Source: Desulfobacteraceae bacterium
Lineage (GTDB): Bacteria > Desulfobacterota > DSM-4660 > Desulfatiglandales > Desulfatiglandaceae
Length of the DNA: 34,815 bases
Assembly (NCBI GenBank): GCA_016844935.1
Contig: JAERTK010000094.1
Span: forward strand, 1-34,815
Reading direction: 5' to 3'
A model generated the notes under the pieces. That model had not been told where the DNA came from. It saw nothing but the letters and a program-made list of their open reading frames with translations, and searched no databases. Positions within the stretch are counted from its first letter, which is position 1; every line of letters begins with the position of its first letter. A program made the position numbers and the translations under genes. Shown one piece after another: positions 1 through 7,444 of this stretch.

Positions 1-65
1 GGATCGAACGGCATTCAGAAGCCTCCTTCAGAGATTTGAGAATAGATTATTACCAGCAGGCTTTT

Positions 66-93
66 ACTGACAACTGCCAACTGATAACTGACA
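66..93. repeat. degenerate heptanucleotide tandem repeat (4 units)
   Basis: Four consecutive 7-mers read actgaca, actgcca, actgata, actgaca, followed by a decayed fifth (actttct). No gene is visible in positions 1-198. The same 7-bp architecture with unrelated unit sequences recurs elsewhere in the window. Confidence 0.75.
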
Positions 94-145
94 ACTTTCT
101 TGTTTTCTGTGACAGAAGACAAGGTGATAAGGTACTAAAAAAGCA

Positions 146-166
146 GCTGTTAGCCGTTAGCTTTTT
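146..166. repeat. short heptanucleotide repeat (3 units)
   Basis: Three 7-mers gctgtta, gccgtta, gcttttt lie just downstream of the end of the TRAP operon. They are a second, unrelated heptad run in the same intergenic stretch. Three units alone would be weak evidence; the recurrence elsewhere makes it credible. Confidence 0.5.
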
Positions 167-198
167 GGATGAAACTGTTTAGCATTCCTTTTATTTCA

Positions 199-1506
199 TC
201 ATCGTGTCATCATATTCGGCAGTAAAAGTGCTAAATCCGGGAAAATAGTAACGAGGGCCACCACTGCAAAGATGGCCAGCAGAAACGGGGCCACACCGCG
301 AAAAATGGTTTCCACCGGAACCCCTTTGGCGACGCCTGCCACCGTAAAAATATTCAAGCCCATGGGTGGGGTAATCAACCCGGCTTCCATCATGAGCACC
401 GCAATCACACCGAACCAGATGGGGTTGAACCCCAAAGCCAGGATTACCGGATAAATAACGGGCATGGTCAGGACCATCATACTGATGGCGTCCAGGAAGC
501 AACCCAGAAACATGTACATGACGATAATGACCGTATGGATCACATAGGGGGAAACCGCCAGGGATCCGGCCCATTCAGCCACCTGCATGGGAATGGTGGA
601 CAGCGCCAGGAAATAGCTGAACACATTGGCCCCGGCCACCAGAAACAGCACCATAACAGAGATGCGTACCGATTCCTGGAGGGCTTCAATGAGATTTTTC
701 CAGGTTAGTTTTCTTTTAAAAAACGCGATCAACAAAAGGACCGTGGCCCCGATGGCACCCGCTTCCGTGGGCGTAAAGAGCCCGCCGTAAATCCCCCCCA
801 TGACCAGCAGGAAAACCGCCAATGGTTCCCATACCTTGAGAAGGGAAACGAATTTGACCCGCCAGGAAACCGGCTCCGGGTTGGCCGGGGCCAGTGCCGG
901 ATTGATTTTGACCATGAGCAGCACGATTCCCACATAGGCCAGCGCCAGGGCCAGCCCGGGGATGATGCCCGCCACCAGCAGTTTTCCGATGGACTGCTCG
1001 GTGAGCATGCCGTAAACGATGAAACCGATGCTGGGGGGAATCAGAAAACCCAGAGTACCCCCCGCTGCAATGGCGCCGGTGGCCAGCCGGGGATGGTATT
1101 TGTAACGTTCCATTTCGGGTAGGGCCACGGTTCCCATGGTGGCTGCTGTGGCAACGGACGAACCGGAGACCGCGGCAAAACCCGCGCAGGCACCGATGGT
1201 GGCCACGGCGAGCCCTCCCGGCATCCGCCGCAGCCATTTGTCAAAAGTACTGTACAGGTCCTTGGTCATGCCCGAACTTCCCGCGAACCCCCCCATTACA
1301 ATAAACAGGGGGATCACCGTGTAGGGAAAATAGGATGACACCTCATAGACGGTCCGGGAAACCATGGGGAGCGCCGCTTCAAAACTGGACAGATAGGCCA
1401 CGCCCGCAAACCCCACAAACATCATCGCATAGGCGATATGCATACCCAGGAAAAGCAGAAGAAACACGCATGCCGTGCCGATAATACCGATTGTTACGGG
1501 ATCCAA
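199..1506 (-). CDS. dctM: TRAP transporter large permease subunit (DctM-type)
   Basis: The protein is the 12-TM-class membrane subunit of a tripartite ATP-independent periplasmic (TRAP) transporter, which imports organic acids using an ion gradient. It is about 435 residues, the usual DctM length, hydrophobic throughout. It carries family-typical stretches such as AGFAAVSGSSVATAATMG, GGTLGFLIPPSIGF and the C-terminal MEAGLITPPMGLNIF. It is the last gene of a minus-strand operon dctP-dctQ-dctM and overlaps the dctQ stop. A TTG at 1512 is in frame, but the AAGGAG ribosome site (1513-1518) abuts it, so the TTG at 1506, six bases further on, is the better start. Substrate cannot be read from the sequence. 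Confidence 0.93.
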   Translation of the reverse strand: MDPVTIGIIGTACVFLLLFLGMHIAYAMMFVGFAGVAYLSSFEAALPMVSRTVYEVSSYFPYTVIPLFIVMGGFAGSSGMTKDLYSTFDKWLRRMPGGLAVATIGACAGFAAVSGSSVATAATMGTVALPEMERYKYHPRLATGAIAAGGTLGFLIPPSIGFIVYGMLTEQSIGKLLVAGIIPGLALALAYVGIVLLMVKINPALAPANPEPVSWRVKFVSLLKVWEPLAVFLLVMGGIYGGLFTPTEAGAIGATVLLLIAFFKRKLTWKNLIEALQESVRISVMVLFLVAGANVFSYFLALSTIPMQVAEWAGSLAVSPYVIHTVIIVMYMFLGCFLDAISMMVLTMPVIYPVILALGFNPIWFGVIAVLMMEAGLITPPMGLNIFTVAGVAKGVPVETIFRGVAPFLLAIFAVVALVTIFPDLALLLPNMMTR

Positions 1507-1508
1507 AA

Positions 1509-1979
1509 TCAACTCCTTATCAGTTTCCCAATGGAATCCAAAAGATCCAGCAGCAGTTCCAGGCAGAGAAGAAACCCGGCCACCGACACCAGCAGCCTGA
1601 AGGGGAACTGGGGTACCCGGAGCATATCTGAGACCGTACGCTCCTCCATGCCCACCACCCAGCCCTGCCAGGCCATGACACCGATAATGAAAAGACTCAG
1701 AAGCGTGGTGAAGACCCGCAAAACCACGGCCGCTTTCTCGGGAATCCTGGACACCAGCATGGTGACGCGCACATGCCCCCCCACCTGATGGGTATAGGCA
1801 ATGCCCAAGAGAACAAATATGGACAGCATATAGCTGGACAGTTCCATGGATCCGGGGATGGGCCGGGACCAGACGGCCCGACCCACCACTTCTCCGGTGG
1901 TCAGAAGCATCATGGGAATAAGAAACAGCATCCCCACAAAACTCACGGAAAACGTCATTTTTTGTATAAACTTTCGCAT
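1509..1979 (-). CDS. dctQ: TRAP transporter small permease subunit (DctQ-type)
   Basis: This 156-residue protein has four predicted membrane segments, as expected of DctQ, the small integral-membrane partner of DctM. The segment VGRAVWSRPIPGSMELSSYMLSIFVLLG matches the characteristic R-x-x-F/W...P...EL(S)..L pattern of the family. It lies between the genes for the binding protein and the large permease, on the same strand, and its stop codon overlaps the start region of dctM, implying translational coupling. The upstream gap to dctP is 67 bp. Confidence 0.9.
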   Translation of the reverse strand: MRKFIQKMTFSVSFVGMLFLIPMMLLTTGEVVGRAVWSRPIPGSMELSSYMLSIFVLLGIAYTHQVGGHVRVTMLVSRIPEKAAVVLRVFTTLLSLFIIGVMAWQGWVVGMEERTVSDMLRVPQFPFRLLVSVAGFLLCLELLLDLLDSIGKLIRS

Positions 1980-2046
1980 GGTTCTACAGTTCCCTGAATG
2001 ATGGGTGTTTATTGGGGCGAATCACCCGGTTCTAAACTGGGCGCCC

Positions 2047-3111
2047 CTATTTTCTCCATTCGGGCGGCATGGCCACGCAGACTACCCCCACATCCTGTGC
2101 CGCCTGATCGTACACAAGAACCGTCTTCTTGGCGGGCAGGCCCTTGGCTTCCAGACCCGCCACCCATTTCCGGGTGACATCCTGAAAACGGGCGAACCAT
2201 TTCTTTTCCTGGGCCGGGGGCAGCTTATAAAGCTTCACACCCTTTGCCGCGATTTCCTTCATCATGGTCTTGTACACGTTCTGGTTGAGGCCGCCCGTGG
2301 TACGGAAGGGATTGCTGGCCACTTCTTCAATGATGACTTTGAGGTCATCCGGGGTTCTTTCCCAGACTTTCTTGTTCATGACCACCCCTTCGGACACACA
2401 ACCGAAGGTGGCCACCACACCGTATTTGGCCACTTCATAGAGTTTAAACGCCAGAACCAGCGGCGGGCAGGTCACAAGACCGTCGATGGTGCCCGTTTCA
2501 AGGGCCAGATACACATCGCCCAACGGCATAAACACCGGTTCCGCGCCCAGAGATTTGATATACTGGGTCTGCAGACCACCGGGGGCCCTGATCTTCAGGC
2601 CTTTGAGGTCAGCTAAGGTTTTGACCGGTTTTCGGGTCCACAAAAAGGCCTGGATACAGCCGTTTAATTCAATCACTTTCACATCTTTGAACTCTTCTTC
2701 CAGGGCGCCTTTGTACACCTTGTTGCCGATATCAACGGCCACATCTTTTCCATCCACCCAGGCTGCCATGGAGAGCACATCGGTGAGCGGAAACCGGCCC
2801 GGGGTCCAGGTGGCGGTGAAATATCCCATGTCGGACATGCCCTTCCGCACAATGTCAAAATGTTCGGGGCCTTTACCCAGGGCGCCCCCCGCATAAAGCG
2901 TGGTGGTGATGCGGCCGTTGCTGCGCTTTTCCAGTTCAGCCAGCATGGGTTTCCAAACGGTCTTCACTTCACGGCTTGCGGGCGGGTGCCATGTGCTGAA
3001 TTTCAGGTGAATTTTCTTTCCCGAATCCGCCATTACCCCTGCGGGCAGTAGAAACATGGCCAGAAGACTCGCCAGCAAGAATCCCAGAAACAACCCTTTT
3101 CCTTTTTTCAT
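2047..3111 (-). CDS. dctP: TRAP transporter periplasmic solute-binding protein (DctP-type)
   Basis: This is the extracytoplasmic substrate receptor of the TRAP system. The start at 3111 is chosen because a GAGGAGGT ribosome site sits 7 bases upstream; an in-frame ATG at 3132 would lie upstream of that site. The resulting 354-residue protein starts with a Lys-rich signal peptide and hydrophobic core ending in GVMA before the mature protein. The family signature is clear: LKGLKIRAPGGLQTQYIKSLG contains the conserved substrate-binding Arg, followed by GDVYLALETGTIDG. It is first of the dctPQM genes, with gntR 63 bp upstream on the same strand, so a gntR-dctP-dctQ-dctM transcript is plausible. 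The substrate is probably an organic acid but is not determinable here. Confidence 0.93.
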   Translation of the reverse strand: MKKGKGLFLGFLLASLLAMFLLPAGVMADSGKKIHLKFSTWHPPASREVKTVWKPMLAELEKRSNGRITTTLYAGGALGKGPEHFDIVRKGMSDMGYFTATWTPGRFPLTDVLSMAAWVDGKDVAVDIGNKVYKGALEEEFKDVKVIELNGCIQAFLWTRKPVKTLADLKGLKIRAPGGLQTQYIKSLGAEPVFMPLGDVYLALETGTIDGLVTCPPLVLAFKLYEVAKYGVVATFGCVSEGVVMNKKVWERTPDDLKVIIEEVASNPFRTTGGLNQNVYKTMMKEIAAKGVKLYKLPPAQEKKWFARFQDVTRKWVAGLEAKGLPAKKTVLVYDQAAQDVGVVCVAMPPEWRK

Positions 3112-3136
3112 ACCCCATACCTCCTCAATCAATTTG

Positions 3137-3149
3137 GTTGACGTTCAAC
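3137..3149. promoter_or_regulatory. possible operator upstream of dctP
   Basis: GTTGA-CGT-TCAAC is a 5-3-5 inverted repeat in the 63-bp gap between gntR and dctP. It could be a regulator site for the transporter genes. It differs from the clear palindrome upstream of gntR, so the link to that regulator is only a possibility. Confidence 0.25.
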
Positions 3150-3174
3150 AGGGACTAAAAAATCCCATAATTCC

Positions 3175-3864
3175 TCACCCCTCCATTACCATGGAAGAAG
3201 GCAAGACTTCATTCCAAACAGCATCCTGCATATCCCGAAACACCAGCAGGGCATCCAGCACATGCTGTTTCATCAGGCGGCAGGCCAAAGGCCGGTCACC
3301 CATTTTAATGGCTTCTATGATTTCCCGGTGATACCGGACCGAAGCGAGCAGGTGGTCTTTCTGCTGAAGCGATTTATAACTGAAAGGGGTTACCTGATTG
3401 TGCAGGTTGGCGGCAAAGGCATTCAGACGACCATTACCGGCAATCCCCATCAGGCGGCTGTGAAAACCCTTATGGTGTTTCTGATACCGAAGGATATCCA
3501 CAGGATCTTCAGATACGATTTGTTCCATTTCCTCCACCAGTGTCTCCAGTTCACGAACCTCTATGTCGGTCATCACATCCATGGCCAGTTCCGTGACCAG
3601 TTCATAAAGCGCCGCTTTCAGTGTATAGATCTCCCATACGTCTTTCCGGGTCAGGAGCGGGACAAAAACGCCACGTCGCGGCTTTCTCACAACCAGACCC
3701 GTCGCTTCCAGCATCTTCAACGCCTCCCGAACGGGCGGACGACTGATTTCCAGCCGCTGGGAGATGTTTTCTTCCTTAATCTGTTCCCCGGGTTTAAATC
3801 GCCCCGTCACAATCCATTCCTGGATGTTCTGGCAGGCACGATCCACAATGGAATCCACTTTCAT
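3175..3864 (-). CDS. GntR family transcriptional regulator, FadR/FCD subfamily
   Basis: This 229-residue regulator has an N-terminal winged helix (residues about 10-75; QIKEENISQRLEISRPPVRE is the classic GntR recognition-helix region) and a C-terminal all-helical FCD ligand domain (about 85-220). The FCD domain keeps the His residues that normally bind a metal and the carboxylate ligand (HHKGFH, YHREIIEAI, KQHVLDA). Regulators of this class typically repress transport and catabolism genes for organic acids and release DNA on ligand binding. It is immediately upstream of dctPQM on the same strand, and a perfect palindrome lies 28 bp upstream of its start, so autoregulation plus control of the TRAP operon is likely. 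An AGGTGA ribosome site precedes the ATG. Confidence 0.92.
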   Translation of the reverse strand: MKVDSIVDRACQNIQEWIVTGRFKPGEQIKEENISQRLEISRPPVREALKMLEATGLVVRKPRRGVFVPLLTRKDVWEIYTLKAALYELVTELAMDVMTDIEVRELETLVEEMEQIVSEDPVDILRYQKHHKGFHSRLMGIAGNGRLNAFAANLHNQVTPFSYKSLQQKDHLLASVRYHREIIEAIKMGDRPLACRLMKQHVLDALLVFRDMQDAVWNEVLPSSMVMEG

Positions 3865-3891
3865 GGTTGATTCACCTGATGTTTATTGTTT

Positions 3892-3903
3892 ATTGTATAC
3901 AAT
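3892..3903. promoter_or_regulatory. GntR/FadR-type operator palindrome
   Basis: ATTGTATACAAT is a perfect 12-bp palindrome in the divergent region between gntR (minus) and the thioesterase gene (plus). FCD-type GntR proteins commonly bind TTGTATACAA-like sites, so this is the probable operator, able to affect both divergent promoters. Confidence 0.65.
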
Positions 3904-3950
3904 TTATAGACGGTGGGTTAAAGGGTTGTCAAGAAAAAAATCTGACCGTG

Positions 3951-3985
3951 GTTGACGGTTTCCAGTTGCCGGTTGCCGGTTTTCC
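3951..3985. repeat. degenerate heptanucleotide tandem repeat (5 units)
   Basis: The in-phase 7-mers are gttgacg, gtttcca, gttgccg, gttgccg, gttttcc. The run lies between the GntR operator and the thioesterase gene. It shows the same 7-bp period as other runs in this window but a different unit sequence. Confidence 0.65.
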
Positions 3986-4055
3986 ATATAAACTGCCGCC
4001 GACCCATTCACATGGACCAGTGTGGAAAGGATTCAACTGACAGATAAGGAAAATA

Positions 4056-4505
4056 ATGGAAAAGGAAATTTCAAAAGAAAGGGCTGCGTTTCTGGCAAAA
4101 GACTATGCACGTGGATTTATTCATTACTGCCAGTTTGAACCGGAGGTTGTGGAATATGGCTTTTTCCAATCCCGGGTGTCCATCCTGGAACACCACCGGC
4201 AGCAGGACGGCTTTATTCATGCGGGCGTCATGGCCACCATGGCGGACCACACGGCCGGATATGCGACATTTACCACCGTTCCGGAAGAATTCCAGATTCT
4301 GACCATTGAATTCAAGATCAATTTCCTCAGGCCCGCCCACGGGGAAGCGTTGGTGTGCCGCTCAAACGTCATCCGCGAAGGAAAACAGATCATCATCGCC
4401 GAATCGGAAGTCTTTGATATTCGAGAAGGAACGGAGACCATGAGCGCCAAGGCCATGGTGACCCTCATGGCCGTTCACCGGGAAAAGCTCACTTCAAAAA
4501 GCTGA
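4056..4505 (+). CDS. PaaI-type hotdog-fold thioesterase
   Basis: This 149-residue protein is the usual size of a single hotdog domain that hydrolyses acyl-CoA or aryl-CoA thioesters. The signature region FIHAGVMATMADHTAGYATF contains the conserved His-Gly/Ala and the acidic residue on the long central helix. It is followed by the beta strands TIEFKINFLRPA and IIIAESEVFD. The start at 4056 is preceded by AAGGAAA. It is transcribed divergently from gntR across the shared operator, so it may belong to the same regulon as the TRAP transporter. Its last 12 bp overlap the end of pyrF on the other strand. The exact substrate is unknown. Confidence 0.85.
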   Translation: MEKEISKERAAFLAKDYARGFIHYCQFEPEVVEYGFFQSRVSILEHHRQQDGFIHAGVMATMADHTAGYATFTTVPEEFQILTIEFKINFLRPAHGEALVCRSNVIREGKQIIIAESEVFDIREGTETMSAKAMVTLMAVHREKLTSKS

Positions 4506-5213
4506 CGCAATCTCCTCCGCCACCCGCTTGGCCGCATCCCCGGGATCCTTCGCATCCCGGATGGGGCGGCCGATGACCACATAATCGGAACCATTTCTGA
4601 CAGCGTCCGCCGGGGTGACGATGCGCTGCTGGTCGTCTCCCTCCACAAGGGTCCAGGCCGGGCGGATGCCGGGGGTAACCGCAATCAGATCAGATCCTAG
4701 GGTCTGCTTGACCATCCCCACCTCCAGGCCGGAACAAACCACCCCGTGGCACCCCGCATCTTTTGCCAACCGCGCCTTTTGAAGCACCAGGGCTGAAATA
4801 TCCTCTGCATATTTGTCCCGGTACCCAAGGGCTTTCAGTTTTTCCTGGTTGAGACTGGTGAGAACGGTAATGGCCAGGATCTTTGTATTTCCGGGGTTGT
4901 TTTCCGCAATGCTTTTGAGAATTTCGCCCCCCTCGTCGCAGTGAACCGTCACAAACGCAGGTTTATGGACGCTGGCAGCCCTGAAAGCCCGCTGTACGGT
5001 GGCCGGGATGTCGTGCAGTTTGAGATCCAGAAATATCCCTGCGCTGCTCACGTCCCGAATGGCATCGATGATCTTCGGCCCCTGGGAGATGAACAGTTCC
5101 AGGCCCACTTTAAAAAGGCCCACCGAGTCTTTCAGGGTTTCCACATAGCCCATGGCCTGGTCATAATCGGGAAGGTCCAGGGGAAATACAATATGGTCTT
5201 TGGGGGTTTTCAT
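4494..5213 (-). CDS. pyrF: orotidine 5'-phosphate decarboxylase
   Basis: The enzyme catalyses the last step of UMP synthesis, OMP to UMP plus CO2, in the cytoplasm. It is 239 residues, the normal length for the bacterial group I enzyme. The catalytic D-x-K-x-x-D motif is intact in FLDLKLHDIPATV (D63, K65, D68), with the first-strand Asp (FPLDLPD) and Lys35 (FKVGLEL). The phosphate-binding C-terminal motif is VTPGIRPAW...VIGRPIRDAKDP. A GAGGAAA site precedes the ATG. It is transcribed towards the thioesterase gene, with the two stop ends overlapping by 12 bp. No other pyrimidine genes are near. Confidence 0.97.
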   Translation of the reverse strand: MKTPKDHIVFPLDLPDYDQAMGYVETLKDSVGLFKVGLELFISQGPKIIDAIRDVSSAGIFLDLKLHDIPATVQRAFRAASVHKPAFVTVHCDEGGEILKSIAENNPGNTKILAITVLTSLNQEKLKALGYRDKYAEDISALVLQKARLAKDAGCHGVVCSGLEVGMVKQTLGSDLIAVTPGIRPAWTLVEGDDQQRIVTPADAVRNGSDYVVIGRPIRDAKDPGDAAKRVAEEIASAF

Positions 5214-5278
5214 GATTTTCCTCGTTCACACATTAAAGGGGTTTAAAATGGATTTCGCTTATGGTAGAAAATAAATAG

Positions 5279-5307
5279 TTGACACGTTCAAAAAAAACAA
5301 CCATATT
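5279..5307 (+). promoter_or_regulatory. putative sigma-70 promoter of tRNA-Thr
   Basis: A consensus TTGACA (5279-5284) is followed after 17 bp by CATATT (5302-5307), placing the transcription start about 20 bp before the mature tRNA at 5334. Confidence 0.5.
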
Positions 5308-5333
5308 GCGTAAATTCAATTTTGGGACCCTCG

Positions 5334-5409
5334 GCCACCGTAGCTCAGTTGGTAGAGCACCTCACTCGTAATGAGGATGTCTGCGGTTCGACTCCGCACG
5401 GTGGCTCCA
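5334..5409 (+). tRNA. tRNA-Thr (anticodon CGT)
   Basis: A full 76-nt cloverleaf can be read. The acceptor stem is GCCACCG paired with CGGTGGC (5399-5405), with discriminator T and an encoded CCA (5407-5409). The D-arm contains TAGCTCAGTTGGTAGAGCA. The anticodon stem CCTCA/TGAGG encloses loop CTCGTAA with anticodon CGT at 5367-5369. The T-loop is GGTTCGACTCC. It decodes ACG. Confidence 0.97.
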
Positions 5410-5511
5410 AAAAAAACAATCACTTACGTCCTGCCCACACTTCTTGTGCCCTCGTTGCTTTCCTTGTAATTTCCTCCCCGTCTATGCTTCCTTTCCCGAA
5501 GCCGTTTTTTC

Positions 5512-5535
5512 TTGACACAAGACGTTTTTTGTCAT
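5512..5535 (+). promoter_or_regulatory. possible promoter with overlapping inverted repeat
   Basis: A TTGACA at 5512-5517 precedes a T-rich stretch with TTTTAT and TATTAT about 17-21 bp downstream, upstream of the small gene at 5602. The spacer forms an imperfect inverted repeat (TGACAcAA...TTTTTGTCA), which could be an operator. Nothing else is recognised between 5410 and 5601. Confidence 0.3.
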
Positions 5536-5601
5536 TTTATTATGGGATGTTCAGCCAACCATCCAACCTCTATCCAGGAGGTTTACTGAGGAGGGTTCCC
5601 A

Positions 5602-5790
5602 ATGTCTACGCACGACTGCGAAGAATGTAGTTTTAGGGCGAGATATGACAATAATACCAAATCGATTTTGGGCCGGTTATGGAAATGGCACATTGGTTGG
5701 TGTCCCGGATGGAAAAAGTATATGAGATCTGTTCCTGATGATGAAAGAGCTGCATTAGCTGAAAAATATGATCTGAAAAAATACAAATAG
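5602..5790 (+). CDS. small conserved-looking Cys-containing protein, function unknown
   Basis: This 62-residue soluble protein reads MSTHDCEECSFRARY near the start and ends in a Lys-rich tail (DLKKYK). It has a CxxC pair (C6, C9) and a third Cys in a Trp-rich segment, WKWHIGWCPGWKKY, which suggests a small metal-binding or redox fold. That is inference from residues only. A strong ribosome site GAGGAGGG lies 6 bases before the ATG, supporting translation. It stands alone between tRNA-Thr and a convergent gene pair. I do not recognise a named family. Confidence 0.75.
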   Translation: MSTHDCEECSFRARYDNNTKSILGRLWKWHIGWCPGWKKYMRSVPDDERAALAEKYDLKKYK

Positions 5791-5955
5791 TTCTTTTCTG
5801 AAAGCAGTGAAAAATGCATCCGGCCGATCCACTGACCGAATCGTTTCTCTTTGTCAACCCAGAAGCCCAGGGTATGGTCCCGACCCGTATCCGAGTCCTG
5901 AAATGCCTGCCAGGAAGCTCCCAGGTTATTGGTCAAAAATCCCTCTTTATCAACA

Positions 5956-6423
5956 TCAGGTGGTCGACATGAGAATATTGATTTGCTGATCCGTCATGTC
6001 CAATCCGTGCTTAAAAATGTCCAGGGTCCGGTAGAAAACCCGGGCGTCAATCCCTTCGGCCAACACGTTATAGGTAAACAGGATCTGCCGTTTATGCCCC
6101 CTGACCAGACACCCCACCTTCAGTTTTTCATTGAGTATTTCCAGGTCGTCATCGTCCAGGAACTGCGCCCCGAATCGTCCCAGGGCGTAGGCCTGAAGGC
6201 TGAAACAGTCGATGGGTCCCATGGACAAAGGGATTCGGTAGAAGAAGACCGCCACAAAGGTGAGGCCCATCTGGAAAACCAGGGATTCATCCCGGTCCCG
6301 GATAATAAATTCCCGCTCCTCCATCCAGCTCTTGACCCGCTCCTTGAGGACGGGGGAAGGGAGTTCTTCCGGAAGGAAATTGATGAAGGCTCCGATTTCC
6401 GATTCAGGTGGAAGAAATTTCAT
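5956..6423 (-). CDS. uncharacterised 155-residue protein coupled to the lysozyme-like gene
   Basis: The protein is 155 residues with no signal peptide and one moderately hydrophobic segment (LVFQMGLTFVAVFFYRIPL, about residues 48-66). The rest is mixed charge. Its ATG directly follows the TGA of the upstream gene, so the two are translationally coupled and probably function together. Its last residues, GLDMTDQQINILMSTT, look like an ordinary helical end. I do not recognise a family. Confidence 0.7.
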   Translation of the reverse strand: MKFLPPESEIGAFINFLPEELPSPVLKERVKSWMEEREFIIRDRDESLVFQMGLTFVAVFFYRIPLSMGPIDCFSLQAYALGRFGAQFLDDDDLEILNEKLKVGCLVRGHKRQILFTYNVLAEGIDARVFYRTLDIFKHGLDMTDQQINILMSTT

Positions 6424-7212
6424 TCAATCAGACCTCGCATCTCCATGTAGGTAATAACCGGTTGCCCTTTTGAATGCGTCGGAGGTTTTGTCCCCCGCGT
6501 AACCATCCACCTTTACATAAATGCCTGGAAGGGTGTTCAGGAATTCCTGAAGGGCTCCGGCTTGCCCACTTTTTTCCGTGGGGTCATACCTCAAAAGCGG
6601 AATCCGGTCCTCGGTGGACGAAAGGTCCTGCTCCGGATCAAAAACCGCCAGATTCTTTTCAGCCATTCTCCTTAAAACAACCGCTGCCCCCATCTGGCGG
6701 GATACCGCTGTGTTTGAAAAGGTGCCGTCCGCCACGTATTTTCCCCGGGCGTAGTGGTTGGAATAGCTCCACAGGTAGGGGGAAAGGACCTCGGGGTGGT
6801 ATTTCCGGTACCCCCAGCCATTGTATCCTTCCAGCTTGTAAAGGGTCCCCGGAACACTCCAGTCGGACCAGCGGTCCATCCGCTCCAGTCGGAGGGCATC
6901 CGCAGCGCTCTCCTCCCAGGTAAACGGCGGGGAACCGGTGCGGGGACGGCCCGAAGGTACATGTGTGGTTCTTTCGGTTAAGGGGTCGCCGTTATGCAGG
7001 TGGCGGTCAAACTGAAGCGATGCCTCCATCAGGTGAATGACCGCAATGACAAACCACGGCATTTCAATGACATCAGCCACCCGCTGGTAACGCTGAAGAT
7101 TCGAAGTCATGGTCCTTATGGCCGATTCCACTTCCGCCGCCCGGTTATCCCTGACGATACAGGTGTCGAACAGACGTCTGTAGTCTGATCGCAACCGATC
7201 GGTTAGTTTCAT
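6424..7212 (-). CDS. lysozyme-like / peptidoglycan-binding domain protein
   Basis: Starting at 7212 gives 262 residues. An AGGAGA site lies 6 bases before this ATG, whereas the longer frame to 7347 has no supported start. The N-terminal half contains FVIAVIHLMEASLQFDRHLHNGDPLTERTTHVPSGRP, resembling a putative lysozyme family in which the Glu of HxxEASxxF would be the catalytic acid. The C-terminal 40 residues (LQEFLNTLPGIYVKVDGYAGDKTSDAFKRATG) resemble a PG_binding_1 repeat with its V/I-DG-x-x-G-xx-T core. No signal peptide is seen, so if it acts on cell wall it needs another export route, as for phage endolysins. It is coupled to the downstream 155-residue gene and divergent from the receiver gene. 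Confidence 0.75.
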   Translation of the reverse strand: MKLTDRLRSDYRRLFDTCIVRDNRAAEVESAIRTMTSNLQRYQRVADVIEMPWFVIAVIHLMEASLQFDRHLHNGDPLTERTTHVPSGRPRTGSPPFTWEESAADALRLERMDRWSDWSVPGTLYKLEGYNGWGYRKYHPEVLSPYLWSYSNHYARGKYVADGTFSNTAVSRQMGAAVVLRRMAEKNLAVFDPEQDLSSTEDRIPLLRYDPTEKSGQAGALQEFLNTLPGIYVKVDGYAGDKTSDAFKRATGYYLHGDARSD

Positions 7213-7358
7213 GTCTATTTCTCCTGCGATCCATCGGCAGGGTTTGCCTGGGACTGCTTCATTGACGCCGATACCTCGGGAAGTATACACTTTCAGTGCG
7301 GTGTGAGTCCATACGGAAATCAGAAAATTATCTGACATATTTTTCAAGAAAAATACAA

Positions 7359-7384
7359 ATGTTGACGGTTCGAACCGTCAACAT
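7359..7384. promoter_or_regulatory. perfect 26-bp palindrome between divergent genes
   Basis: ATGTTGACGGTTC is followed immediately by its exact reverse complement, with no loop base. It lies 61 bp upstream of the receiver gene and 147 bp upstream of the lysozyme-like gene. With no T-tract it is unlikely to be a terminator; an operator for a dimeric regulator is the likeliest reading. Which regulator is unknown. Confidence 0.7.
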
Positions 7385-7444
7385 GTCGTCAACAACGGTA
7401 CGGTCCTCGTTATTTTCGTCACTTTTGGAAAATGGAGCGCACCC

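Noticed and set aside
2005..2616. 203-codon plus-strand frame
   Set aside because: It is an antisense shadow of dctP; the composition (His/Gly/Phe-rich) is typical of a reverse-frame translation.
7213..7347. 45-codon N-terminal extension of the lysozyme-like protein
   Set aside because: The AGGAGA site directly before the ATG at 7212 marks the true start; the extension has no ribosome site and no sensible signal sequence.
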